From Coffea arabica (taxonomy: Eukaryota > Streptophyta > Magnoliopsida > Gentianales > Rubiaceae), in NCBI RefSeq assembly GCF_036785885.1, contig NC_092312.1, positions 25,004,001-25,068,000 of the forward strand: a stretch of DNA of 64,000 nucleotides, given 5' to 3'. The notes beneath the pieces are model-generated. The model was not told the DNA's origin, searched no databases, and worked only from the letters and a program-made list of their open reading frames with translations. Each line of letters starts with the position of its first letter. Position 1 is the first letter of the stretch. A program made the position numbers and the translations under genes. Shown here piece after piece: positions 1-12,740 of the stretch.

Positions 1-1835
1 CAAGCACCAAAGCAATACTGTGGAGGAGATGCATGGCCGATGCAGGTGAAGTTGCCGATGCATCTAATTTTTTAAAAGAAAAACATGAATGACCTCAAAA
101 TCACCAAAATCTAACTATTTTTTGCTTGAATTAAGAACATGCTTCCAAGTCTCCATCAAAGAACTATCAAGCTCTATGGAAGTAATTGATATAAAAAAAC
201 AAAAATAAAAAATAAAAAAACCTCTTGGGCCATACCTGATAATTTGATGGACACGAAGTTGGGGATAGTCATAATTTACCACACAAAGTGAAACTTATAC
301 AATTTGGCCCCTTAACTAGTTCTAATCCAGGCTGACAAATTACGAAAACAACTTGCATTTTGGAGGACTCCTCTGAATGAGTGTGACAGTCTTTTATGAT
401 AGGAATGGCCTGTGTGAAAGTATAGAAGTGAAATTAAGTTTAAGTGATCGGTTAGAAGTTGAACACATATGCTTTACAGATGAAAATGAAATGTGGTTAA
501 TTTATAACTCGCTTGTGGCTAAAAGATCTCACATAGTTTATGGAAATAATTTCTTGTTTTTATGGAATAAATACAAAATTTTCTAAATTATGCATATAAG
601 GTACATAATGAAGATGTAAGTAGCAGTTGTCGATGTCAATTTCGTTGTGATAGTGCATGGTGGATAACGTTATTTCTTTAAGTATCGTTTCGCGATTAAG
701 AGAATCAATCATACGATATTTGGTATGAAAGAAGAAAAAATAGATGAGGAATAGAAAAGAAAAAAAAGTCACACAAAGGTTAAAATAAATGTGGAATAGA
801 AAAGAAAAAAAGTCACACGAAGGTTGAAATCACTTTGTCAATAGTTTTGTAGAAAACATTGTGGCAAATGAAATATAAAATTTGATAATAGTACTACATT
901 GGCTATATCAAAACAATGCAGAGGCACATGATTATACGTGAATACTTGTTTGATACAAGAAAGGGTATTTCGTTAAAGAAAAATACATGATACTAGGAAG
1001 AAACGAATCATTTAGATAGAGTAACATACGTAGTACGAATAAGAAAGCATTCATTAAACAAATACGATAATCAAGGCAAATAAGGATTTTTTGTTATACT
1101 GGACCTGTATCATCAAGCCAAATAACAACCACTGCCAATATCTCATTTTATCTATCATCTCATAACACCTAACAAATATTTTCCTTAATGTAGAAATTTA
1201 ATAACACAACTATGTAAGTACATATTTGTTTTAAACAATGGGCATTTATACAAGCTAATATGTAAATCTAATTATTTTACTTTTCAATTAAGTTAGTTAG
1301 TAAATCTTAACTTTTAATAGTAATACCAACTATGCATATGTATCATGATAATATATAAACTGTTCAAGTATATAGGATTAACTCTTACTAGAATAATCAT
1401 TTTTTATTTCTACTTTTTATTTTCCCAATTCTTGTGCATAAATAATTGTTAAAATACCTGGGGTAACATAAAACAAAAAAAAAAAAGTTAAGGGAGAAGG
1501 GTGCTTAAGTGAAAAAATAGTTGTTACAATAGCTTTTTTTAATGAATTTTTATATTTTCTCTTCCAATTGTTTTACCTAAATTATTATCAAAATAGCAAA
1601 GAAAATATTTCCCTTAATGTAGCATACCAAAATTTTTATATTCTTTTAATGAGGCATAGGTTAGTGACATCTTCTGCATAGTTTTTTCTTAATTATTCAT
1701 TACAGTTTAGAATGAGTTGGTACATTTTTTATAGCCAAAAGAGTAAAAAATTTAAAAAGTATTTTTGGATAAGGTATTATTCGAAATATTTTCCTCTTGT
1801 CATTAATTAAACTCTCTTGTTCTTCCTTTTTTTTT
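1..1835. other. AT-rich spacer, no gene recognised
   Basis: Strongly AT-rich DNA with several A and T runs. The longest open frame (377-586, + strand) has no motif I recognise and no splice context, so I treat it as chance. A poly-T run near 1828-1842 marks the point where retrotransposon homology on the right stops. Confidence 0.6.
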
Positions 1836-1845
1836 TTTTTTTATC

Positions 1846-3240
1846 TCTTAAGCCCAACATTAGAAGAACCATCATATTGTCTACCACTCCGAAAAGTAAT
1901 TGTCATGTGATGCTCCCTTGGATTGACTTTGGTTTTGCTTGGTTTTTCTAGGGTTTACGGCGTTGGCTATTTGACCGAATTGGACTTCTACATTTCTATA
2001 CATTGAGGTTAATTAATCCATTCTTCACTCTAGTCTTTCAAATCTCTCCAGGGTTGCTTTAGCAAATCTATCCATATTGCTATTGGTAGTGTTAGCTAAT
2101 TTTTCAATGGCCATCTCTCATGAGAGTTTGGATTCAATAAGTGCTTGTTTTGATTGAAAATCTGGTGGATTGATTGATCTTTGTTGATTTCCTTGGTCTC
2201 TCCACCCAAAATTTGGATGATTCCTCCACTGTTGATTGTAAGTGTTAGAATAAGGATTGTTTTGATTTAGCCAGTTGAAATTGTTCACATATTGTACCTA
2301 TGCAATAGTAACACAATTAGTACTTTTATGATTTTCTCCACAAAGAGTACAACGTGCTACATTACTATTAGAAGTTGGACCAACCTCACCTTGTCTATTT
2401 AGCATTTTCACCACATTGTCCATTTTTGCACTTAACATGTTTAAAGTGTCCAATTCATTCATACATGCATGGTTTTTAGTGTTACCTCTCTCATTAACCC
2501 ATTGGTAGTTATTATCCACCATTTCTTCAATTAATTGTTAAACCTCATCGGCCGACTTTTCCATAAGTGCTCCACTTGCAGCTACATCAATATAAGTTTT
2601 CATAGGATATATTAAACCATTGTAGAAGATTTAAACAATTAGCCACGGGAGAAGTCCATTTTGTGGACATCTCCGTTGTAACTCTTTGTATCTCTCCCAA
2701 GCCTCATATAATGAATTACCATCCTAGCTACAGAGCAAAACTTGTTATTTCCATGCATAGTTTAGCAGTTCTTCCAGGTGGAAAGTACTTATTTAAGAAA
2801 GCCTTAGATTAATCGGCCCAAGTAGTGAAAATGTTTTGTGCATGTGAATTAAGCCTTACCTTAGCCTTATCTCTTAAAGAGAAAGGAAACAATTGAACCT
2901 TTATAGCATCATCACCTACTCCAAAAAATTAGCTAAATGAGCATTAGGATCCTCGGTTATATTACCTCCAAATTGTTCTTGTTGGAGCATTTGAATCAAT
3001 GTCGGCTTAATCTCAAAGTTATTTGCATTGACTGCTGATCGTGCTATATTTGTTTGAGATCCTTTCGTAGATGGCAAAGCAAAATCTCGCAAGACTTGTT
3101 GATTGTGATTTGCACATTCCTCCGCCATTTCTTCTAAATGAGGCAATTCAATGACAATTTCACCTTCACTTTCCACTTCTTGTTGTTGAGCTTGTTGTCA
3201 AGCTAAACGCCTTCTCCTAATTTGCCATTTTCTCAATTTC
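1846..3240 (-). pseudogene. Degenerate Gypsy gag gene fragment
   Basis: Three pieces of a plant Gypsy gag protein can be read in the minus frames. Near 3220-2916 is an N-terminal segment with FGGNITEDPNAHLANFLE, like the start of the gag capsid region. At 2522-2298 is a segment ending in a zinc knuckle, CTLCGENHKSTNC (Cys-X2-Cys-X3-His-X4-Cys). Past a stop, near 2290-2160, is a stretch containing NNPYSNTYNQQWRNHPNFGW, a signature of this gag family. The linker FGQIANAVNPR follows near 1960, then a TLRSG-like stretch. Several stops and frameshifts separate the pieces, so this is a dead gene. Confidence 0.85.
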
Positions 3241-3451
3241 TGGCTCAAATGGTAGTATGTTACAGAGAGATTGGTGCATGCACTACAAAACACCAAAGTT
3301 AAGAAGAATTAGTACAAATTCTACTACTTAATATAAACTAGTAAATTGGCACGTTTACACAAGGAAAATTAAAATTGAAACAAGTTTAGATTAATAAAGC
3401 TTGTTTTTGTCCTAATATTATCTAAAATCCTTGGCAATGGCACCAAAAACT

Positions 3452-5419
3452 TGACGTGGTCTACGCTTTGAAATTAAATTCTCCCAATTATCAATCAATT
3501 TTTGCCTTTATACCCCAATTTTTTACAAGTATACAGATCGTGTATTGAGTCTAGTGATAATTAGGGGTCGATCCCACAAGGGCTTGATTAAGTACTATTG
3601 ATTTTTAACTTATTTTGTTGTCTAAACACCGATTAAGTAAATAAACAAGAAATATAAAGGATTAGGCAGTACAATCGGCCATAGAACGTAATATAATGCT
3701 GGCCGTAGGATGGTACAACCAACCATGTAGGCGGTAGATAACAAGAATTAAATCAAAAGCAAAGAACAAGTTAGATTAAGGTAGCTTTAGATTCAAATAA
3801 AGAGAAATGCTAAAGATTAAAATCCCTTATAACTCAAAGCAAGTGCTTAACTTGGATGATTAGGATTATTGATTTGCGGCTTGTTAAGGAAGTAATTTCC
3901 GGAATTGTATGTATATTGCTTTCACAAATAAACAAAGATACTTATACTAAATCTTCACCTATTGACATGATGAATTAATTTAGCACAAGTTCATGAAACT
4001 CAAAGAAATTGCAAGCTTGAATTCACTTAGACGCATCTCCTTCTGACATGAAAATGCAAACTAAGGTTCATATATCATGAACTACACATGCAAGGCAATT
4101 TCAAGCACAAACACATGCTTGGATGATTTATAATTAGTGATCAATAACCATAAATGTGAGATTCAAATATATGAACTAACAAGTTCACAAATCACCCTTG
4201 AATCAACTCAAGTGAACACAAGCTAAAAAGCTATAAGTTCATCTTTCTCTCTAACAAGAAAGAGTTTAACTTCTCATATGTATTACACACAAAACTTGTA
4301 TTGTAAGACACGAAGGAACTTAAAGAAATAAAGAGTAAGGGATTAAGAAGACTTCTTCAAATGATGAAACAAGTTCCTTAATCTTCTCTTCACAACTTTG
4401 TAGTTCAATTACAAGTTCACATCAATATTTTCTCAAAAGAGAACTTCTCGCTTGATGCTAAAGCTAACTTAACTAGTTTCTCTACTCTATTTATCATCTA
4501 TGATTTTTAATATATCTACCCTACTCTCCTCTCCTCAAAATGAGTGGAATACATGGAGTATTTATAGAAGATTTTAGGGAGAAAAAGTCACAAATGAAAA
4601 GACATAAAGCTGTTTCTTGATTCTTCAAGTCTTAATCATACAGCTACAGTCGAGATTCTCTAATAAATTGAGTTGGAAAAAAGTTGGAAATCGAACTACA
4701 AGTGGGCCTGTCTTTATCAGGGATCCGTAAGTCACAGGACAAGGGCAAGGACGGTTGCATCTAACGGTTTTGGTCATTTTTAACTGTGCGTAACTTTGAT
4801 TACACACGGCATAACTTTGTTTGTACAACATGTAATTTTAGTACAAAATTTTGCGGGCCCCACACATGGTGTGAAAATTGATGCACAACTTGTTATTTAG
4901 ACCGCACAAAATTTTTTAACCAAATCATAGCCATTAACTGCTCAGGAACGGTCATAATAATGGGGCAGGGACCGTCCCTGCCCCATTTCCTAAGTCGCAA
5001 CTCGCAGATTGCCTTGCAGATTGGGCTCCCCTGTCTCCACTGAGAAATGCGAGATGATCACTTCCTTTGCTACTGCCTAACGTTTCTGATTAGTGAATCA
5101 TGTCCGAATGTGCAAAAGTTGAATTTTTCATTGCAATTTTGAAGCTTTAAATTCTCCAACTTTTAATTTCTTGCTTCCTTTGTAATTGAATTTCATTGCA
5201 ATCATCTCAATTTGAATTTTTGCAATTTTCACGTGCTTCAATTCCCTACAAAAATTATCAAAAAGTGCATTAATTTTGCTCAAAAGCATTTTCCAATTCA
5301 ATTCCTCATGCTAAATGCATGTTAACTAAAAAGAGCTTAATTTAATCATTTTTAATTAAAAACACACTTAAAAATAAATCAAATGACTACATAAAAACTA
5401 GTAAAATAATTACTTATCA
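3452..5419 (-). repeat. 5' LTR of the truncated Gypsy element
   Basis: On the minus strand the repeat begins TGATAAGTAATTATTTTAC and ends ..CCACGTCA, giving TG..CA ends and a length of 1968 bp. The inner edge is followed within a few bases by the primer-binding-like site, which fixes its orientation as the 5' LTR. The start sequence looks like that of many plant Gypsy LTRs. No second copy is present in the window, so divergence and age cannot be estimated. The exact boundaries are inferred from the TG/CA ends. Confidence 0.75.
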
Positions 5420-5450
5420 GCTAGCTTAGGTCCAAAGAGGTGTAATAGGA

Positions 5451-7285
5451 ATGGAGTCTGTGGCTGTCCAATATGTATCTCAATGTTTTATCAAACCCAA
5501 GTACACTACAGAAGGATCAAAACAACCAATGTTCTTGCCACCATATGAATTGATATTGGTCTTTGCACAATATATGCAGAAGGGCCTTCTTTTTGCAAAG
5601 CCACCGGGATTTGACATGAACCAAATTTGAGAACTTGTGCAAAAGATCAATGAATCTTTTTCTCTCACCCTTGTTCATTTCTATCCATTAGCAGGTCGTC
5701 TTGTAACACTAAAAAAAGAACAAAGTACTGACTTGGCAATTTAAATTGACTGCAATAAAGGATTCGGGGCTCGATTTATTCATGATGTACTTTCACCAAC
5801 ATATGTTCTTGGGATTGTGAGATCATTGTTTGATCACAAGAGATCAATCAACTATGATAGTTGTTTGTGCTGATTTTTACTGATCTACAAACAATTGCCG
5901 ATAAAGTGATGGTTGTTAGCGTGCCACCTAGTTTGTGCGAGAAAAACTAGGAATACCTTATGAAAGAATTGATTTGGTAGGAGTAAGAATGCACCGATCG
6001 ATTTTACTGACTTCTAAGACGACTGCTACTCGTCCTGCCTTGAGCAGTCTCAAGGACTTAAAATTCGTGCTAAGAGTAACTGGTCACAAGGAAAGAGTAA
6101 TGAAACAAGAACTGAAAACTAAACCTGATGAACTATGAAACATAAAATGTGCTGGAAAACTCATTAGGATTACTTGAAATTGGAAAGAATTCTCAAATTA
6201 AACTTGCTGGTTTGTACAAAGATAAACATGAAACAGCTAAAAATTTGTAATAGAAATGAACTAATTGCATGAAAATTTAGAAATCCTAGAAATTAGCCTA
6301 AATCTTCTAAGAAAGCTATGAAAATCCTAATTCTAGCCTATGATTTCTAAGAAAAGCTGTTTTAAAATGAAAGAAGCACCAGATTTGACATTTTTGTGGA
6401 GTGAAAGTCGTGTCTCAATCTATTTATAGATGTGTAGTTTCCCTCAAATTTAGCAACTTAACCTCCTTAATGCCCATGTTATACTCCATGTCAGCCATAA
6501 TGGTCTCCAAACAAGGGTAGTGTTAACTGCCCATTCCCAAATCTTGGGGATCATGTAACTACCTCAGCTCTAATTTATAGGAACATGAGATGATGCACCC
6601 GTCTTTTCCCAGCCAATTGCCACCATCAGCTCTACTTTTATCTATACTTGATCTACTGTATCAGCTCCGTTTGTATTGGCACCCTCATCAATTAATATTG
6701 GCAGTACTCCTTTGCATACATCGTTGAATATGTAAATATCGGCCATCGTTAGCGATTTCCCATGGAACCTTTATTACTCACACCTATGAGCCTTGAACTG
6801 GTGTCGCTAACAATACATTCCTAACTACTAATTTTTGAAGACCAGTTATCAATCAAGCCTCCATGTGACCTTTATATGCCACAATTGATAAGCTCCTTGT
6901 CATACAGCCGATTGTCTCCACGGTGATTATTGATGACCTGTCGACCCTACATAGATTCCCTAGCGTAATCGGCTTTCTTTCTCCATTTTCTACTTACACA
7001 TATCAGCATATCTTCGTGCATACCGATAGATGTATGAATATCAGCCATCATACCAATTACTGATCAACTTCAAAAAGATGCTACCGATAAGTTCCTATTA
7101 GCCGATTACGATTAATCAATACCAGGTGAATATCAACCATGATGCCGGTTATTAATTGGTTTTAAATAAATGTTGCCAATAAGTTGTAAATATTGCACCA
7201 ACAATGGTCACACAAAACCTTTGCTGACCATTCAAGTCACTGAGTTGATAGATGGATTCTTCATTGGATGCTCCACGAACCATGG
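5451..7285 (+). pseudogene. BAHD acyltransferase pseudogene, copy 1 (split by a solo LTR)
   Basis: BAHD enzymes transfer acyl groups from acyl-CoA to plant metabolites. From the ATG at 5451 the frame reads MESVAVQYVSQCFIKPKYTT, an N-terminus like the At3g50280/EPS1-like clade. It continues through MQKGLLFAKPPGFDMNQ to a TGA where copy 2 has GGA, so a nonsense change. After that, HFYPLAGRL is recognisable, followed by a second in-frame stop and a deletion of roughly 24 nt relative to copy 2. At 5862 the gene is interrupted by a 1.34-kb insertion. It resumes at about 7209 ([20 protein letters not shown]) and loses similarity at the catalytic HxxxD region near 7280. The DFGWG-motif half is absent. 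It is a non-functional tandem relative of the copy at 7469. Confidence 0.85.
5862..7203. mobile_element. Solo-LTR-like insertion inside BAHD copy 1
   Basis: Comparison with BAHD copy 2 shows 1342 bp of extra DNA at one point. It starts TGTTTGTGC and ends GCACCAACA, which are near-perfect short inverted ends of the TG..CA type. It is flanked by ATAGT (5857-5861) and ATGGT (7204-7208), a 5-bp target duplication differing at one base. These are the marks of LTR retrotransposon integration. No coding region, primer-binding site or second LTR lies inside, so it is best explained as a solo LTR left by recombination. A TATA-like TCTATTTATAGA lies near 6418. The family is not identified. Confidence 0.75.
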
Positions 7286-7468
7286 CCTTATCTTAAGTTG
7301 CCTTTAATCTTAAGATTGGCTTCATGAACAATCAAAGTTTAGCTGCAGTTATTTTGCTTGTCTAGAAGATCACTATCCAAAGGGATTAGCCATTCGTAGT
7401 TGTTAAAAACATATAAAGGGAATAAACAACCAATTGCTCCAGCTTAGGACCAAAGAGGTGTAATAAGA
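7286..7468. other. Spacer between the tandem BAHD copies
   Basis: Short non-coding interval. Its last 28 bases match the sequence immediately upstream of the copy 1 start codon (AGCTTAGG..CCAAAGAGGTG), so it includes the duplicated leader of the BAHD gene. Confidence 0.5.
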
Positions 7469-8845
7469 ATGGAGTCTGCGGCAGTCCAATATGTATCTGA
7501 ATGTTTTATCAAACCAAAGTACACGCTAGAAGGGTCAAAACAACCAATGTTCTTGTCAACATGTGACTTGATTGGTCTTTACATAATACATGCAGAAGTT
7601 CCTTCTTTTTGCAAAGCCACTAGGATTTAACATGAACCAACTTGGAGAACTTGTGCAGAAGATCAAGGAATCTTTTTGCCTTACCCTTGTTCATTTCTAT
7701 CCATTAGCGGGTCGTCTTGCAACACTAAAAAAAGAAGAGAGTATAGACTTGGCAATTTACATTGCCTGCAATAAAGGTTCCAGGGCTCGATTTATCCACG
7801 CATCGCTAGACCTGGCTATAGATGATATACTTTCACCAACATATGCTCCTGGGAATGTGAGATCATTCTTTGATCACAGGAGGTCAATCAACTATTATGG
7901 TCACACAAAGTCTTTGTTGACCATTCAAGTCACTGAATTGATAGATGGAATCTTCATTGGATGCTCCATGAACCATATGGTTGTGGATGGAACATCTCTC
8001 TGGCATTTCTTGAACTCTTGGTAGAAAATATTCAAAGCCGGGGGAGAACAAGTGTAATCTCAAGACCTCCAATACATGATCATCGATTGTTTTCTCAAGG
8101 ATGATATATTCCATTTTTTAGCCTGCCACTAACTTACGACTAGCATGGTCAAGTCATTATCAACAGAGATGAAGTAGATAAAGCGCCAGAAGATGTGATT
8201 AGGGAAAGAATATTCCATTTCTCATCAGAGTCAGTGGCAAAGCTGAAAGCAAAACAAATGTTGAATACAATACCACTGAGATTTCCTCCTTGCAAGCATT
8301 GTTGGCTCATCTTTGGAGATGTATAACAAGGGCTCAAAACTTTCAGTCATATCCAAAAAAAAAAATTCTTCTACATTGTCAGAAATGACGGATCCAGGTC
8401 AGTTCCACCTAAGTCTCAAGACTGCTTCAGTAACTATCTATAGGCAACGTCAACAAAAGCTGACTATGGTGAATTGCTGGAACAAAGCCTAGGATGGGCA
8501 GTGTGGTTATTGCATCATGCAGTGATCAATCAGACACGTGTATCACATGAACAGATCGAATCATGGCTTTAATCCGGAGAACTACTTCAGGCTAGTGATC
8601 CGCCTGATTCCTATAGCAAACTCTTGGGATGCTCTCTACGATTCAACATGTATGTAACAGAATTTGGACTTGGGAAACCAGTCGCAGTTCTAAACGGGAG
8701 CACAAATAAATTTGACGGGAAACTAATAGTGAATCCAGGAGCCGAAGAAGGGGGAAGCATGGACTTTGGGATTTGCCTTCTACTTCATGTAATGACTTCT
8801 CTTGTATCTGACAAGGAGTTAATGAGACAGTCGCTTTGCTTATGA
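7469..8845 (+). pseudogene. BAHD acyltransferase pseudogene, copy 2
   Basis: This copy spans nearly the whole gene. It starts at ATG 7469 (MESAAVQYVSECFIKPKYTL). Near 7560-7590 it lacks two bases present in copy 1, shifting the frame, and the longest open piece then runs 7590-8024. That piece contains HFYPLAGRL and the catalytic motif HMVVDGTSLWHF (the HxxxD general-base motif). A TAG ends it right after FLNSW. Further pieces in shifting frames follow (RPPIHDHRLFSQG; then SSLQALLAHLWRCITRAQ). The last, 8624-8845, carries EFGLGKP in place of the usual DFGWGKP structural motif and ends normally for the family. Multiple frameshifts and stops mean no active enzyme is expected. It belongs to the At3g50280/EPS1-like group. 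Confidence 0.88.
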
Positions 8846-9404
8846 AGGCCAATTTCAGATTAACAGCTCTATGTAACAAGATCAAAATGGCTGCTTTAGC
8901 CTCTAGTGCCTGTGAAATATTTCCCTCTACCTTTTACTGAGTTAAAGTTTGTTCTTCCTTTAACTTGTGCAGTTTAATTGCTTTTACTTTAGTGGATGAT
9001 ACTATTTCAATGCTTGTTATGATAATCAATAGCAGATGATATGGTGATATTGTAAATCACTAGTCTTTGGTTGTGAATTGCTGTGCTTATATTGGCATAT
9101 GCCAATTTTCCACTGGTGGAAATCCTAATTGTCATCTCCAGAGAAAGTAGCTAGGGTCCTTGCTCCTTTTTGCCATTTTACTTGGTATGTCACGTCTCCT
9201 TTTAAACAATTTCAGATAGAAAGCTATCCGTCCAGGGAAGGAAATGATAGTGCGATTTCATGTTTAACCAAAATAATGTCATTCTCCCATAATCAAAAGA
9301 TTAGGATTAAAATTCCAACCAAATCAATTTTCTTTGTACGTAAAAGTTAAATATATCATAAACAGTAAGCAGCGTATTAGTTCTAGAGTCTACATGCTGG
9401 TGTG

Positions 9405-9657
9405 AATTTCAGTCTTGCCCAAAAAATGCCCAAACATCTAAGTTGAACACTGTAGTTAAGCATAAGAAGTTATGTTTATTTGTTTATATATAAAGTTTGT
9501 GTTTAACACAATGGAGGGGGAAAAATGAATAGGAATTTCAGTCTTGCCCAAAAAATGCCCAAACATCTAAGTTGAACACTGTGGTTAAGCATAAGAAGTT
9601 ATGTTTATATGTTTATAGAGTTTGTGTTCAACACAATGGAGGGGGAAAATGAATAGG
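9405..9657. repeat. Two-copy tandem repeat, about 125-129 bp
   Basis: Unit 1 (9405-9533) and unit 2 (9534-9657) both begin AATTTCAGTCTTGCCCAAAA and end GGGGGAAAA(A)TGAATAGG. They differ by a few substitutions and a small indel in the TTTATTTGTTTATATATAAAG segment. The high similarity points to a fairly recent local duplication. Confidence 0.95.
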
Positions 9658-12600
9658 AAACAATTGAGATGAATAGATAATGAAAATGATTAATATGTTC
9701 CTTGTTCATGAATAGCATTCAAAGAAAAAAAAAAAAAAGAGACATAGTTGAGTAGGTAGTAGTAGCTTTTCCAAAATTTGAGTTGCATTTGAGATTGTTA
9801 ATCTTATATTTATTAGGATAATAGAAGAAATGGGAGGATACAAATTGAATATGGATATATTTAGCTGCCTTCACCAATTTGTAGATTGACTATACTATGG
9901 CATGATGGAGCTTGATTCAACATCTTGTAAAACTACATTGCTTCTTATTTTTTCTTCATGGAAATGTCCTTTTTCTCTGCGATTTTTCATATGCAGATGC
10001 GAAAGTTGGCAAATAAATATTTTTGGACAAAACATTCTCGAACAAAGGAGTTATTGCAAGTTCTTCTAGATAGATCTTCGACAAAGTCTTCTATTTCTTC
10101 GTTGAGTGTTCTGTGTGTTGGAGAAGTTTTGGCTATTCTCACTTTGAATGAAGCCACTAAGTTCTTAAGGTGGCTGCTCTTGTTTATAAATCTGCATTGA
10201 CCACAGAACATGTTGCTGCACGGATGCAGATCACACATCCCCATTTCATATAAAATAAGAAGTGAGTTTTAGAAGACCCAAAAAAATGAAAAAAAAAAAA
10301 AAAGAAGAAGAAGGAAACTGTGAAATAAAAATTGACTAAAAAGTAATCATTTGAAGAGTAAAATAATTACCTCTGAAGTAAACAGTTTCACTAAAACATC
10401 TGAAACCATAGAAAAATGTTGAAACCTCCATTGAAATCACCATCACTTCCTTTTCAATGTTCATTATCTTCTTTCTCCTTAAAAAAATGCAGCCATCTCT
10501 CCAAGTCCAAAATTAATCTAATAAAACATACAATAGCAGAAAAAAAAGCCAAAAACAACCTTGGTCTTCAAGATATGCAAATTTTGTGGATCTAGGCAAT
10601 GAGAAAATGAAATAAAATATTAACAGAACGTGATTTCTTTTGGGATGATGTCTTTGGCAGCATCCAGTTGAAGATCGGTCAATTGGCAAATCAGCAACAT
10701 GCCTTGTAGGCGAGCTTTTTCCCATGCTAACACTACTCTCAGTCCACTGGCTAATTAAGTCCCACTACAATTAATTCTGTCCAACATGTTAACATATTTA
10801 ATATCAAACAATCATTATATGGTCCTTTAATCACTACAACTGCACACACATATCCACCAATAAAACTCAAAAGAAAATTCCATTTAAAATAATTGCATGA
10901 TGCATGCTAGAAAGCCTACTATTATCAACTATTTCTTCAAGTAATTAAAAGAGTATAAAATTTAAAAATGTTAGTATCAACTTTTACATATTACTTTTTA
11001 TTGTCGATAGCAAGCATAAGAGTTTTCTACTCTTGCAACATGTTCAAAATTTGGTATTTGAGTAAAACAGAATGTTGAAAAAAGGATTCATTAGAATATT
11101 GCACCTATACAATTGATCTTAGTACTCTTTAGTATAGCAAAACAAAATCAAGAAAAAAATTTCAATATTTGGACCTGCAATATCGCAAACAAATATACAA
11201 ATTAGATAACAAAAGCACCCCAAAAAAAATCTTTTACAGACCACTGTATCACCACACGGGGCCAAAATAAAATAACTGTAATCCTCTATGCCACCTTCTC
11301 TTTTCTTTACCAAACATAATCACACTAGTAATAGTTCACGTGCTTTACACATGATTGTAATATCTTAAAATACTTTTTTCTTTAGATACTAAAAATTTTT
11401 TATGAAATTTTGATCACCAATATCATAATATAGTATTTTTATGTTATTTATTTTTTTAAGCTAGTTACTTTTAAAAATTTTATTAAATGAAAAGAGACAG
11501 AAAACATTCCAATATAGTTGACATATCCCTTAGGATTGAATTTGAAATCATGAACCAAATACTTTTTTATTTATAGCTTAAACTCTAACATATCAAATAT
11601 TGATAATATCATGTTTTACACAAATTATTTTATATTCATGATTCTATTGCATATAAACCACAATCATCACAATTTTTTATAAACAAAGTATATAATTAAG
11701 TTAGAAAAATACACATAAATGTAATTTGAATTCTTTGTATTATGTTAATTCTATTTTTGTCAATAATGGAGTACAGATGATCTACCACGTAAAGTTTTTT
11801 TGGCTTGTATATTCTAACAATTGAAGTATTATAGATAGAGATAGTTGGAGTTTTTCTATTTTCCTTTTCTTTTATTCATATTTTTATCACAATCCAATGC
11901 GAAGCACAAGCAACAAGGCTACTTTTTTCATATGAGCACAATATTTTTAGTTTTAGTATTAGTTTTTTCTTATGATCATAGAATTGGAATGAGACTTGTG
12001 GCTAATTAACAATTTTAATATTAATTTTTTGTATATTACAGTGTTTTATTTTTTAATTACCAAATTTTAATCCATAACTGCTATCATAATTATTAATTAT
12101 TGGAATGCACTAAATCTGTCTAATTACAATTATCACCACAAATGAAATTTACTTAATTTTAAAGTTTTACATTTCATAAGCGCTTCCATTATTCACTAAT
12201 ATTGCAATCCAGTAAATATATATAATCATTAGAAAAATAATGGTATTTTGGACATCACCAAAAATAATTTGAATATCATTTTCAGTTTATCATTCTTCAT
12301 TTTAAATTTACTCTTATTATAATTCTTTTTATCATTGGAGATGGCTTCTGACTTGATGGATGGATTTGGTTTGTTCAAACAAATACAAATGAAGCATTAC
12401 TATATTATTGTCAATAACACTATTTGTCTTTTCCTGAATATTTGTGATTTGGATATTGTCTTTGGTATTATTTGAATTGTATTCTTACTTTTTAATTCAT
12501 TTGCCATTTACTTTATGTCATTTTATAAATAGTTTTTAATTTTTTCAGTTTTTTTTTATTTTGATCAGTTGCTAACTTGCTATTAATGATAATAGTAGTT

Positions 12601-12740
12601 TATGTGGTGCTATTTCAAATTTCTTTTTTTTTTCAATTTAATATTGCTATTTTAGTTATAAAGATGCCATCATTTTTTGTACATTGAAATTCCATTGAAT
12701 GCAACATGAAAAATTTTTCATATTGGTAAAAAATGCATAA

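Larger units (their letters stand above)
1836..5419 (-). mobile_element. Truncated Ty3/Gypsy LTR retrotransposon (gag remnant plus one LTR)
   Basis: Read on the minus strand, an LTR (5419 down to 3452) is followed by a primer-binding-site-like sequence TGGTGCCATTGCCAAGG (about 3446 to 3430). This resembles the tRNA-Asp-type site common in plant Tat/Athila Gypsy elements. A decayed gag region comes next. Similarity ends near 1840, just after the sequence around the TLRSG-like linker that in this family sits between gag and protease. No protease, reverse transcriptase, integrase or second LTR is visible, so the element is truncated at its 3' side. Stops and frameshifts interrupt gag, so it cannot move on its own. 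The LTR outer edge lies about 30 bp from the start codon of a BAHD pseudogene. Confidence 0.85.

Noticed and set aside
377-586. Open frame of 69 codons near the left edge
   Set aside because: No homology I can name, no splice or promoter context, in AT-rich DNA where such frames occur by chance.
9405-9657. Direct repeats as a CRISPR array
   Set aside because: Only two adjoining copies without spacers, in a plant nuclear genome.
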